From Deltaproteobacteria bacterium (GTDB taxonomy: Bacteria > Myxococcota_A > UBA9160 > SMWR01): a stretch of 40,918 bases of DNA. This document shows positions 24,220 to 32,335 of the stretch, in pieces. The DNA lies in NCBI GenBank assembly GCA_002729515.1, contig PBYF01000117.1, positions 1 to 40,918 of the forward strand, read 5' to 3'. The translations under genes were made by a program, and so were the position numbers. Below the pieces are notes generated by a model. That model was not told the DNA's origin. It was given only the letters and a program-made list of their open reading frames with translations, and searched no databases. How positions within the stretch are numbered: the stretch's first letter is position 1; the number at the start of each line of letters is the position of its first letter.

Positions 24220-24231
24220 TATGATCACCGC
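24213..24231. promoter_or_regulatory. Inverted repeat across the glpD stop
   Basis: GCGGTGAT and ATCACCGC are exact 8-bp arms around ATG. The repeat contains the glpD TGA and a TATGAT hexamer that could be a -10 box for the lipoprotein gene at 24250. It has no T tract, so it may be an operator or a weak terminator. Confidence 0.35.
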
Positions 24232-24249
24232 CTCGAGTCAGGAGACCCC

Positions 24250-24810
24250 ATGCGATCTCACTCTGCCGTAATTCTGCTTCTCCTCGCCGCGCTGGCCCTC
24301 GCGGGGTGCCAGAGCGCCGGTGCGCCGGCGGAATCCGCCGCCGCACCGGCTCCCGAGAAGACCGATGTCTTCGAACCGGCCCGCGGCGTGGTCTGCAACC
24401 GCGGCAAGAAGGTCTGCAACTGGCGCGGCGGACCGAGCGTCGGGCTCACGCGGCTCTTCTTCGGGAATGGCGCGGCCGATGCACTCGCCCCCTCTATGGC
24501 GGCCCAGAATTATCCGTACGACCCCATCTTCAAGCCGAAGCCGACGGAGAGCTGCGACACGCTCGTCACCACCTGCTACGGCGTCAAAGGCGTAAACTAC
24601 GATCTGACGGAGAAATATTTCGGATCCAAAGCCGGAAAACTTCTCGAGAAACGGAGCGCTCAGATCCTCCGCTACGGCCAGCACGTCACCTGCGACAACA
24701 CCAGCAAAGTCTGCTTCGACCGTTTCGGAGCCGGTGTGGGCATTACGCGGCTCTACATCGACGAGGCTGCGTCGGACGTGCTCCTCGCGCGGTTGCGCGG
24801 CAAGCCCTAG
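24250..24810 (+). CDS. Lipoprotein with three C-x6-C repeats (Fels-1/YcgJ-like)
   Basis: 186 residues, with AGGAG upstream. The signal peptide ends in the lipobox LALAGC (lipidated Cys20). After a Pro/Ala linker come three copies of a ~35-residue unit at about 46-80, 100-134 and 145-180. Each has exactly C-x6-C (C49/C56, C102/C109, C148/C155), then a Gly turn and a helix with LT or TR followed by (F/Y)(F/I)G or similar. This resembles the single unit of the small YcgJ/Fels-1 prophage-like proteins (PF05666), but tripled. Each pair probably makes a disulphide in the envelope. Function unknown. Its stop overlaps the convergent gene's stop in CTAG. Confidence 0.72.
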   Translation: MRSHSAVILLLLAALALAGCQSAGAPAESAAAPAPEKTDVFEPARGVVCNRGKKVCNWRGGPSVGLTRLFFGNGAADALAPSMAAQNYPYDPIFKPKPTESCDTLVTTCYGVKGVNYDLTEKYFGSKAGKLLEKRSAQILRYGQHVTCDNTSKVCFDRFGAGVGITRLYIDEAASDVLLARLRGKP

Positions 24811-25886
24811 AAGCGCAGTCCCAGCCGCGCGTTCACGCCGCGGGTGTGACGGCCGGCCCGGTAGGCCAATTCGACCTGTAGGCCCGGGAGCGGGAAACCA
24901 CCGTAGGCAAAGGCGGTGATCACCTCCTGGTAGTTGTCCGTGTAGAAGTCGTCGCCGAAGAAGCGCACGTCGCTTGCACCCACGCGCCAGCCGATGCTGG
25001 ATCCCATGGAATCGGAGCCAAACGAACCCTCGAGCCACAATCCGTTTCGCACCATCGGGTTCGCAATCTTGTATTCGATCTCGTAGCCCGAAAGCTCGAC
25101 GCCATCGATCGACTTCGCGATACCGCCCGTATTTCCCACACCGATCGCCAACGGCCCGAGGGGAACGCGTATCTCGCTGGTCAGGCTGCCCGATTGGAGC
25201 GCCCCGGCGTCCGCAGAGCCCGCACCGCCAACGCGCGCAGTCGGCGTGATCTGCCACCAGGAGGTCGGAGCGATCCGAAGCCCCAGCCCTCCCGGTCCCG
25301 TGCCCGACCAGGTGCTGTCGGCGGACGTGAATGCAAAGGGCAGATCCATCAGCACCGTGAATCTATCGCCAGGATCATATTGGGGATCAATGGGAGCGCT
25401 GATGGCGTAGACGTCGAAGCGGTCGGCTCGGGTATAACCTTCGCCGGCGACAGAATCCACCGGCAATTCGGCGACCCGGGCCTGGAAGGTCCGGGGGGCT
25501 GTGGAATCCGCTGCGGCCCCGTAGCTTCCTTCGAGCCACGCTTTGAAAGCGGCCGCAGTGGAGATGCCGTGCGGTTCGAGCATCGCAGCCACCGTCCGAG
25601 CAGCATCGCAACCGGATTGGATCTGCTGGGGTATCGCAGCGTCGAACCAGTCCAGAACACTGTGAGCCTCCTTCGCGCTGAGCGTCTTCACCAATCCCCC
25701 GCCTACCGAGGTCGCGGTGGTGAACAAATCTCGCGCCGACGCACTCCCGGCGCAGAAAAAGGCAACAAAGACGCAGGTCAGCGCGAGATGCCGCGCGCAA
25801 GGGGAAGCCGCGGAAGGAGATCCGCGCGCCTGCCGGCACACGCTTTCGCCAACTGTTCGGTACGTGCCATACACCCCGCCCCTCAT
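24807..25886 (-). CDS. Outer-membrane beta-barrel protein
   Basis: About 359 residues. The signal peptide core is LALTCVFVAFFCAGSASA, so cleavage is near ASA-RDL. The N-terminal ~130 residues are helical, and the rest are alternating strands ending in VNARLGLRF with a terminal Phe, the outer-membrane insertion signal. The start is uncertain: GTG 25904 nearly touches the CRP-type site, ATG 25886 is used here, and GTG 25841 would give a more normal 36-residue signal peptide. It is probably regulated by a CRP/FNR-family protein through 25909-25924. The substrate is unknown. Confidence 0.7.
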   Translation of the reverse strand: MRGGVYGTYRTVGESVCRQARGSPSAASPCARHLALTCVFVAFFCAGSASARDLFTTATSVGGGLVKTLSAKEAHSVLDWFDAAIPQQIQSGCDAARTVAAMLEPHGISTAAAFKAWLEGSYGAAADSTAPRTFQARVAELPVDSVAGEGYTRADRFDVYAISAPIDPQYDPGDRFTVLMDLPFAFTSADSTWSGTGPGGLGLRIAPTSWWQITPTARVGGAGSADAGALQSGSLTSEIRVPLGPLAIGVGNTGGIAKSIDGVELSGYEIEYKIANPMVRNGLWLEGSFGSDSMGSSIGWRVGASDVRFFGDDFYTDNYQEVITAFAYGGFPLPGLQVELAYRAGRHTRGVNARLGLRF

Positions 25887-25908
25887 CGCCAATCCCGGCA
25901 CCACTCTT

Positions 25909-25924
25909 TGTGACCAATGTCACA
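25909..25924. promoter_or_regulatory. Perfect CRP-type binding site
   Basis: TGTGACCAATGTCACA matches the E. coli CRP consensus TGTGA-N6-TCACA at every defined base. It lies just upstream of the outer-membrane protein gene. A TATGGC hexamer at 25866-25871 (minus) could be the -10 box, which would put the site centre near -58, close to class I spacing. Confidence 0.6.
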
Positions 25925-25957
25925 TTCCGGTGCGACCGGGCCTGGGAAGGGCGGTTC

Positions 25958-26611
25958 TCAGGACGACGCAGCGCGCCCCGTCACCGTCTGGTAGAGGATC
26001 CGCGCACAGCTCTCGATCAGCTCTTCGCGTCCCGCACCGAAGTACTCGATCTCGCGGTGGTAGGCGGCGAGCCGCTCCAGGATGCTTGCCATCGCGGCGG
26101 CCGCCGCGGCCGGGTGCAGATCGGTCGGGATGCGCCCCCGCTCCTGGTTCTCGCGGATCTTTGCCGCCAATCGCTCGATCAGGGGCGAGAGAGAGCGCCG
26201 GCGAACTCTCGCGAAGTGGCGATCGCCCTCGTCGGCGAAGAGATTTCGCACCAACAGCACCGAGCGGTGCGCGTCCCAGTGGTCGACAAAGCCCCGCACC
26301 ACATTGCGCGCTGTCTCGAGCCCGCGCTTCCCACGCCAACTTCCGTCGATGTGGGCGAGCACGCCCGGCATCTCACCGGCGGCGGCCTCGGCCAATTGGA
26401 GTGTCACATCGCTCACGTCCCTGAAGTACTGGTAGAACGTGGCCGGCGACGTTTCTGCCATGCGGGCGATCTCGACCACCGAGATATCGCGAACGCTCCT
26501 TTCCGAGAGCAGCTCACGGGTCGCGTCGAGGAGCCGGTTGCGCGTCTGGAGTGCGCGCGGGCCGAGGATCCGTCCGTTCTGGTCGACCGTTCGCGTCTCC
26601 CCGGACTTCAC
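25958..26611 (-). CDS. TetR/AcrR-family transcriptional regulator
   Basis: 217 residues from GTG. The helix-turn-helix is clear: RNRLLDATRELLSERSVRDISVVEIARMAETSPATFYQYFRDVSD at about residues 24-68. The start lies 13 bp after the end of the deleted acyl-CoA dehydrogenase gene, so the two were probably one operon. The palindrome at 27052-27068, at the head of that operon, is a candidate binding site. The ligand may be an acyl-CoA, judged from neighbourhood only. Confidence 0.88.
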   Translation of the reverse strand: MKSGETRTVDQNGRILGPRALQTRNRLLDATRELLSERSVRDISVVEIARMAETSPATFYQYFRDVSDVTLQLAEAAAGEMPGVLAHIDGSWRGKRGLETARNVVRGFVDHWDAHRSVLLVRNLFADEGDRHFARVRRRSLSPLIERLAAKIRENQERGRIPTDLHPAAAAAAMASILERLAAYHREIEYFGAGREELIESCARILYQTVTGRAASS

Positions 26612-26623
26612 CAGCCGTCCCCC

Positions 26624-27064
26624 TCAGTCCCGCGGCATCCGCAGCACGCCCTCGGCGATGAGGCTGCGTTGCACCTCCGACGTTCCGGCACAGATCGTCC
26701 CGGCGCGGGACCAGAGCAGTTCGTGGCTCCAGTACCCGCCCTGGGCACTCAACGGAACTCCCGCCACAAGCAGCGCGCAGGACCCCACGAGCGACGTTCC
26801 GGCCGCGGGCATGGTCAGATCAGGCCCCCAGGCCCCGGCGTACTCCTCGCTCCAGACGATCCGCTCGAGCACACCCGCCGTGTTCAACCGGCCCCCAGCG
26901 AACTGCTTTCCCGGATCCCGGACGCTCGCCGCACCCACACCCCGGAGCTTCTCCGGATCGCCCCGAACCGCCCGGAATCCCCCTTTCGAATCAGCGGAAA
27001 AAGGGAAGCCTCCCACGGGTTTGCACGTCTCGGACATCCGACCTCTCGGAATCTGACGGTCCAT
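26624..27064 (-). pseudogene. Acyl-CoA dehydrogenase with a large internal deletion
   Basis: The end is clearly an acyl-CoA dehydrogenase C-terminus (GGYWSHELLWSRAGTICAGTSEVQ, then RSLIAEGVLRMPRD). The part before it resembles the N-terminal domain (VLERIVWSEEYAGAWGPDLTMPAAGTSLVG). The two pieces meet near 26740-26760 in one open frame, and about 200-250 middle residues (FAD loop and central sheet) are absent. The frame is still open for about 160 codons but cannot make a working enzyme. The true start is unclear. The 5' limit given here is the palindrome region. Confidence 0.6.
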
Positions 27065-27068
27065 CAGA
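27052..27068. promoter_or_regulatory. 17-bp palindrome, likely operator
   Basis: TCTGACGGTCCATCAGA is palindromic at 14 of 16 paired positions. It shares the core with the site at 22518-22532. It stands at the head of the deleted dehydrogenase/TetR unit, a usual place for the operator of that regulator. Confidence 0.5.
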
Positions 27069-27165
27069 AAAATAACCCACCCCGTGTGTCCTGTGCTACT
27101 TGGCGCCGGTCCCACTTCGGGGGGCTGGGCGGCGATGCGGCACCGATTCGGGTATCGAGTTGAGC

Positions 27166-29748
27166 GTGGCTGACGCGGGCACGAGTCCGAACACGACCGG
27201 CCCGCTCCGATGGCTGCGACCGCTGCTCGGCGTCGCGCTGTTCGGGGTGGCGCTCTACGTCCTGGATCGGCAACTCCACGAGCACACGCTCGCGGAGGTC
27301 AGCCAGCGGCTACACGCAATCCCCGCGTCCACGTTGGCCCTGGCGCTCGCTCTCACCGCCCTGTCGTACACGATCCTCACCGGCTTCGATGGACTGGCGC
27401 TGCGCTACATCTGCAAACGCATCCCGTACCCGCGCGTCGCCCTGACTTCCTTCATTGCGTACGTGTTCAGCATGGACCTGGGGCTGAGCGTATTCGGCTC
27501 GGGTGCCATCCGTTACCGGCTCTACTCGCTCTGGGGACTGACGGTTGTGGAGGTGAGCGCCATCATGGCCTTCACCACGCTGACCTTCTGGCTGGGTTTA
27601 CTCGGCGTGGGCGGCGCACTGCTCACGGTGGCACCCCTCGCGATTCCCGACACGCTGCACCTCCCCATCGACTCGACGCGACCAGTCGGCGTGCTGCTGC
27701 TCGCGGGTCTCGCGGGCTACCTCGGCTTCTCGCTCCTCCACCGAAGGCCCATCACCATCCGCGACGTACCCATCGCCGTGCCGCGCCCCACCATGACGTG
27801 CGCACAGGTGATCGTCGCGGGCGCCGACTGGATGGCCGCCTCGTCGGTCTTGTGGCTGCTGCTCCCCGCGGCCCCGGGTCTCGAGTTTCCAACGTTCGTC
27901 ACGATCTTCATGGCCGCCCAGATTCTGGGTCTGGCCTCCACGGTGCCCGCCGGGCTCGGCGTCTTCGAGGGTGTGTGCATCGCGCTGCTGGCGCCCTACC
28001 TCTCGGCTGGCGCGGTGCTCGGACCGCTGATTGCGTTCCGGATCATCTACTACCTTCTGCCGATCTTCGTCGCGGTGGGTCTGCTCGGGGCCGTCGAAGC
28101 GCTGCAGCGACGTGCATCACTGGATCGGGTCCGCTCGTTCGCGGCGACCGTGGGCCCGGCGGTCGTCCCGAGGGTGCTCGCCCTGGGCGTTCTGGTCGCG
28201 GGTCTGCTGCTCGTGCTGGCCGGCGCGGCACCCGCGGCAACGTGGCACGTCCGGACCCTGCGCCCAATCGTTTCCCTGCCGATCGTCGAGATCTCCCACT
28301 TGTTGAGCGTGGCGGCCGGACTCGGACTCGTCTTCCTGGCCCGGGGCATTCAGCGACGGATCGACGCCACCTGGTCGGCGACCCTCGCGCTGGTCGGTAT
28401 CGGCTTCGCCACGTCGCTTCTCCACGGCGCGCACCTGCTCCTGGCCGCAGCGCTCGCCGCGCTCTTCCTCTCCCTGCTGCCGTGCCGCAGCTACTTCTAC
28501 CGGCGCACCGCGCTCTTTTCGGCGACGCTTACCGGAGAGTGGACAGGCCTCGTCGCCGTGGGCTTCGCGGGAGCCATTTGGCTCGGCCTCTGGGCGAATG
28601 GACACGTCGACTACGCGCACAGCCTCTGGACGCAGTGGACGTGGGACGGTCATGCCTCCCGGACCCTGCGCGCGGGCGGGCTCGTGTTCCTGACACTCGC
28701 CAGCTACGCGGCCTGGCGACTCACGCGACCTCAGCCAGCCCTCCCCGCGCCGGCAAGCCCCGAGGATCTGGCCCGCGCGACACGCATCGCCGCGCGGGCA
28801 CCGCGCTCCGATGCCTTCTTGGCGCTCTTGGGAGACAAGGGTCTCCTCTTCGATGACGATGACGGCGCAATGCTGATGTACGGCGTCTCCGAACGCTCCT
28901 GGGTGGCGATGGGCGATCCGATCGGTCGACCGGAACAGCGCCAGAAACTCGCCTGGCGTTTTCGGGAGTTGTCGGACCAGCATGGGGGCTGGCCGGTCTT
29001 CTACGAGGTGAGTGCCGAAGATCTGCCCACCTATCTCGACCTCGGGCTCTCCCTTCACAAGCTGGGGGAGAACGCCCGGGTACGCCTCGAGAATTTCTCC
29101 CTGGAGGGCTCGAGGCGCAAGAGCATGCGCCACACCCTGAGCCGCTGCGAGCGGGAGGGCTGCTCCTTCGAGGTGGTTCCACCCGAAGGCGTGGCGCCAC
29201 TGCTCGGCAGACTCGAGACCATCTCGAACGCCTGGCTTCGGGAAAAGGGCACACGCGAGAAGGGGTTCTCCCTCGGCGCGTTCAGCCCCGACTACATTTC
29301 TCGACTCCCGCTCGCCGTCGTCCGCCAGAACGGACAGCCGGTTGCCTTTGCAAACTTGTGGCTTGGCGGAGATCGGGGCGAGATCGCGCCAGACCTCATG
29401 CGTTACGACCCCGAAACCGCGCCCACTTCGGTGATGGAATACCTCTTCACCCAGCTGATACTCCACGGCAAGGAGCAGGGCTTCCGCTGGTTCGGCCTGG
29501 GCATGGCGCCACTTTCGGGGCTTCCGGAAAACCGACTGGCACCGCTCTGGAATCGCATGGGAAGCCTCCTCTACGAGCACGGTGAGCACTTCTACAACTT
29601 CCAGGGCCTGCGCCAGTACAAGGCGAAGTTCGATCCCGAGTGGGAGCCCCGCTATCTCGCCTCGCCCGGCGGCTTCACGTTGCCGAGGGTCCTCACCCAG
29701 GTATCCGCGTTGATCTCAGGCGGACTGCGCGGTGTGGTCTCGCGCTGA
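27166..29748 (+). CDS. mprF: MprF-like bifunctional flippase/aminoacyl-phosphatidylglycerol synthase
   Basis: About 860 residues from GTG 27166; the frame is open to a TTG at 27100. The N-terminal half has about 13 transmembrane helices of the UPF0104/LPG flippase domain (FIAYVFSMDLGLSVFGSGAIRYRLY, then STVPAGLGVFEGVCIALLAPYL). The C-terminal ~330 residues are the soluble DUF2156/GNAT-like synthase domain (DDDGAMLMYGVSERSWVAMGDPIG, then SVMEYLFTQLILHGKEQGFRWFGLGMAPLSGLPENRLAPLWNR). The family transfers an amino acid from tRNA to phosphatidylglycerol and flips the product, lowering surface negative charge and giving resistance to cationic peptides. Which amino acid is used cannot be told. It is well known in Gram-positives but also found in many diderms. 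Confidence 0.88.
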   Translation: MADAGTSPNTTGPLRWLRPLLGVALFGVALYVLDRQLHEHTLAEVSQRLHAIPASTLALALALTALSYTILTGFDGLALRYICKRIPYPRVALTSFIAYVFSMDLGLSVFGSGAIRYRLYSLWGLTVVEVSAIMAFTTLTFWLGLLGVGGALLTVAPLAIPDTLHLPIDSTRPVGVLLLAGLAGYLGFSLLHRRPITIRDVPIAVPRPTMTCAQVIVAGADWMAASSVLWLLLPAAPGLEFPTFVTIFMAAQILGLASTVPAGLGVFEGVCIALLAPYLSAGAVLGPLIAFRIIYYLLPIFVAVGLLGAVEALQRRASLDRVRSFAATVGPAVVPRVLALGVLVAGLLLVLAGAAPAATWHVRTLRPIVSLPIVEISHLLSVAAGLGLVFLARGIQRRIDATWSATLALVGIGFATSLLHGAHLLLAAALAALFLSLLPCRSYFYRRTALFSATLTGEWTGLVAVGFAGAIWLGLWANGHVDYAHSLWTQWTWDGHASRTLRAGGLVFLTLASYAAWRLTRPQPALPAPASPEDLARATRIAARAPRSDAFLALLGDKGLLFDDDDGAMLMYGVSERSWVAMGDPIGRPEQRQKLAWRFRELSDQHGGWPVFYEVSAEDLPTYLDLGLSLHKLGENARVRLENFSLEGSRRKSMRHTLSRCEREGCSFEVVPPEGVAPLLGRLETISNAWLREKGTREKGFSLGAFSPDYISRLPLAVVRQNGQPVAFANLWLGGDRGEIAPDLMRYDPETAPTSVMEYLFTQLILHGKEQGFRWFGLGMAPLSGLPENRLAPLWNRMGSLLYEHGEHFYNFQGLRQYKAKFDPEWEPRYLASPGGFTLPRVLTQVSALISGGLRGVVSR

Positions 29749-29846
29749 TGGGTCGCCGGACACACTGCCCCCTTCATGATCGACGGGCTTCCGCCGGACC
29801 TGAAAAAAACATCGAACTCGTCGTCTGCAAATGGCTGGAACGCCGG

Positions 29847-30215
29847 TCATCCCATCTGGAAGAACACGGCTTTGTTGCCGTCCGGATCGCGGAAATAGCC
29901 ACCGTAGAAGACGGGCATCCGTTCGCCCGGCGGGCCTTCGTCGGTCGCACCGAGTTCGAGTGCGCGGGCGTAGAGTTCGTCAACCTTCTCGCGTGAGCCC
30001 GCCGGGAAGGCCAGCATATTTCCGTTTCCGTGGTCCGGGGCCAACTCGTTGTGGGGCGTACAGACCGCCAGCATCGGCTGACCCATCTCCTGGCCGATGA
30101 ACGCGATCCGGCCGAGATCCATGAGCACACTGGCCCCCAGCGGCTCCAACAAGCCCGCCCAGAACGCCTTGGCTTTCTCCATGTCCCGGGTTCCTATCGT
30201 CACGTAACCGATCAT
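29847..30215 (-). CDS. VOC (glyoxalase-like) family protein
   Basis: 122 residues from ATG 30215, with GGAGAG 7 nt upstream. It is a single vicinal-oxygen-chelate module: MIGYVTIGTRDMEKAKAFWAGLLEPLG at the start, IGQEMGQPMLAVCTPHNE in the middle, and YGGYFRDPDGNKAVFFQ at the end. The first metal-ligand position holds Tyr instead of His or Gln, so metal binding is uncertain. Such small proteins act as glyoxalase/dioxygenase relatives or in antibiotic resistance. The specific role is unknown. Confidence 0.85.
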   Translation of the reverse strand: MIGYVTIGTRDMEKAKAFWAGLLEPLGASVLMDLGRIAFIGQEMGQPMLAVCTPHNELAPDHGNGNMLAFPAGSREKVDELYARALELGATDEGPPGERMPVFYGGYFRDPDGNKAVFFQMG

Positions 30216-30332
30216 TTCGAGGCTCTCCGATCTTCGTGTGTGCTTCGACGCAAGCATACGCGAACCCGACGGAAGGGCGGGAACGTGGGTTCCCTGGACA
30301 GCCGCCCTACCAGGCCCCGCTCCCGGAGTCCT

Positions 30333-30710
30333 TCACGACTGAGAAAAACCCCGGTCGGGCAGGGGAACCGCAGTCTGGCGTCCACGGGCCACCATGCGCC
30401 CCTGGTCATCGCGCATCTCGGCTTCGGCAAAAATGATCCGACGGCCACTCTGCGTCACCTGACCTACCACGTCGAGGTAGGCCCCCGTCGCCGGCCGCAG
30501 CAACTCCACCTGGATCGATGCCGTGGAAAGCCCTCCGTCTTTGGCGAATGCCATCGCCATATCGAGCATCGAGCACACGATGCCTCCCTGGACCTGTCCC
30601 CCCGGAATCGTGGTCCGCTGCTGCACGGGAAAACGCATCGCGACCCGGCCTTCTTCCTTGGAGACGACTTCCGGATTCAGGAGTTCGAAGATCGATTCTT
30701 CCGATTTCAC
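30333..30710 (-). CDS. PaaI-family acyl-CoA thioesterase
   Basis: 125 residues, hotdog fold. The PaaI signature QGGIVCSMLDMAMAFA (about 41-56) has the GG and the Asp that positions water. STASIQVELLRPATGAYLDVVGQV and RRIIFAEAEMRD follow in the expected order. The predicted reaction is hydrolysis of an acyl-CoA, possibly to recover CoA from dead-end intermediates. The GTG start overlaps the TGA of the deazaflavin-type gene upstream (GTGA). Confidence 0.88.
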   Translation of the reverse strand: MKSEESIFELLNPEVVSKEEGRVAMRFPVQQRTTIPGGQVQGGIVCSMLDMAMAFAKDGGLSTASIQVELLRPATGAYLDVVGQVTQSGRRIIFAEAEMRDDQGRMVARGRQTAVPLPDRGFSQS

Positions 30711-31162
30711 ACCGGCTCACACACGAAGACGGGGATGTTCCGGTCCGTTCGCCTCTGGTAGTCGTCGTACTCGCGGTAGTGCTGAACGCAGATCGGCCAG
30801 AGCCTGGCCTTCTCCGCGTCGTCAACCTGCCGGGCCCGCAGTTTCATCTTCTTGCTTTCGCATTGGACGACGACGTCCGGATTCGCGAGGAGGTTCTTCA
30901 CCCAGACGGGCGACTTCGGTGCGCCACCCTGGGAACCGACAACGATCACGCCCTCCTCGTAGGGCACGTGCATCAGCGGAATCGTCCGCGGCTTCCCGGT
31001 CTTGGCACCAGTCATGGTCACAAGCATCACCCGTCGCCCGTGGAACTTCCCCATCACCCGTCCACCGGTGAGCTTGTAGACAGCGCTGTTCAACCGGGAG
31101 AATAGCTTGGTGAAACGCCGGATAGTCCTGAACTCCTTCTCCGTCATCGCATTCTCGGCCAT
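30707..31162 (-). CDS. Deazaflavin (F420)-dependent nitroreductase family protein
   Basis: 151 residues from ATG 31162 with GGAG 7 nt upstream. It matches the DDN family (PF04075): RRVMLVTMTGAKTGKPRTIPLMHVPY, then VVGSQGGAPKSPVWVKNLLANPDVVVQ. Family members bind F420 and act as quinone or enone reductases; some bind other cofactors. Together with the LLM protein at 34769 it suggests that the organism makes F420. The gene is co-transcribed with the PaaI thioesterase. Confidence 0.88.
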   Translation of the reverse strand: MAENAMTEKEFRTIRRFTKLFSRLNSAVYKLTGGRVMGKFHGRRVMLVTMTGAKTGKPRTIPLMHVPYEEGVIVVGSQGGAPKSPVWVKNLLANPDVVVQCESKKMKLRARQVDDAEKARLWPICVQHYREYDDYQRRTDRNIPVFVCEPV

Positions 31163-31209
31163 TCGGGCTCTCCGTCGCGGTGTTTCTTTCGGTCTGGCGC
31201 CACGCCGAC

Positions 31210-32280
31210 CTAGAAGCTCTTCTGCCAGCCGACGGTGACCTGCCACCTGGTCTTGAGCTGCGGCCCGTGGAGCCACTGGTACACCGGCGCTCCCGCCTCG
31301 ACGGAGAAGCGATTTCGACCGAGGAATTTCCCCAGCGGCAAGTACAAGTTGATGCCGCCCAGGAGCGACACGCTCCGGCCACCGCGCAGCTTCGGATCAG
31401 CCGTCTCGATCTGACTGGGAAGCGGCGGGCGACTTTCGTCTCCGCGGTAATTTCCCCAGTACTGATACATCCCACGGAATGACGCACTGATCCAGTCGGC
31501 CAACGGAACCGCCACCCAGCTGGTGACGTCTGCCCGGTTCCCGGCCGCCCAGCCGGCACTGTTCCGACCCGGACGGATCGTTCCCATCGCCTGAGCACCC
31601 CACGACAAATAGTCTGTGTGGCCCAAGTACGTCACGCCCGGCAACACGTCCCAGGTTCCCGAGCCCGTTTGCATCGGGAAGGGCAAGGTAATTTGGGACG
31701 GCCCCATTGGAGTCAGCGCGGTGTCCTTTTCACGAATCGGTCCGGTCGGAAAACTCAGACCGAGGTTCGCGTGGACGTGATGGTGCTCGTTTTCCCAGAT
31801 CCGGATGAGACCGGAAAGCTTGAGGTCACCGATGTCATCGTTGGATGTCTTGAAATCCGCCCCCATCTTCGTCTGGTGGTCCATGCTGAGCAGCGTCACA
31901 GGAACCATCAACATCCCGGTGAACCAGTCGGTGAGCGCGTACATGACCCCGAACATGTGCATCTCCATGTCCATTTTCGTCGGAACAGCCATGTAATTCG
32001 TGGGCAGTGCGAGAACCTCGTCGACGGAGAGATTGTTCGTTCGATCTCGGTTTCCGTCCATCCGCATTCGCGCGTACCGGTAGGAGAGCATCCAATGCCC
32101 GGCCTTGTGCATGTGACTACCTATCACTCCGAGGGGCGCGAAGCTGTCGGGCCGTCCGTGCCAATGCTCGCGCCAGGACTTGGCAGAATGATGGTGCCCA
32201 CCGCCCTCGGCAGTCGCCATACTCGAGACGAAGACGAAGGGCAACAGTAAAATCCAGATCCAGCGTGCAGAAATACTCAC
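31210..32280 (-). CDS. Met- and His-rich outer-membrane protein
   Basis: 356 residues from GTG 32280, with AGGAGG 4 nt upstream. The signal peptide (WIWILLLPFVFVSSMATA) is followed by a His cluster (GGHHHSAKSWREHWHG). Next come many Met residues in the first strands (MHKAGHWMLSYRYARMRMDG, MDMEMHMFGVMYALTDWFTGM). The rest is beta-barrel-like and ends in WQKSF with a terminal Phe. It resembles a 'transporter' family often seen near copper-resistance genes, and the Met/His content would suit Cu(I). No copper gene is adjacent here, so metal transport is only a suggestion. Confidence 0.72.
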   Translation of the reverse strand: MSISARWIWILLLPFVFVSSMATAEGGGHHHSAKSWREHWHGRPDSFAPLGVIGSHMHKAGHWMLSYRYARMRMDGNRDRTNNLSVDEVLALPTNYMAVPTKMDMEMHMFGVMYALTDWFTGMLMVPVTLLSMDHQTKMGADFKTSNDDIGDLKLSGLIRIWENEHHHVHANLGLSFPTGPIREKDTALTPMGPSQITLPFPMQTGSGTWDVLPGVTYLGHTDYLSWGAQAMGTIRPGRNSAGWAAGNRADVTSWVAVPLADWISASFRGMYQYWGNYRGDESRPPLPSQIETADPKLRGGRSVSLLGGINLYLPLGKFLGRNRFSVEAGAPVYQWLHGPQLKTRWQVTVGWQKSF

Positions 32281-32335
32281 GATTCCTCCTCTCAATGAAC
32301 CACCGGGACTTCGAGAAAAGATTTTCTGACTCGTA

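Noticed and set aside
28117-29589. 490-codon open frame opposite the MprF synthase domain
   Set aside because: Antisense frame with no recognisable domain; MprF is well supported.
32107-32123. Second CRP-like site
   Set aside because: The half-sites TGTGA and TCACT are separated by 7 bp, with one mismatch, inside a coding region.
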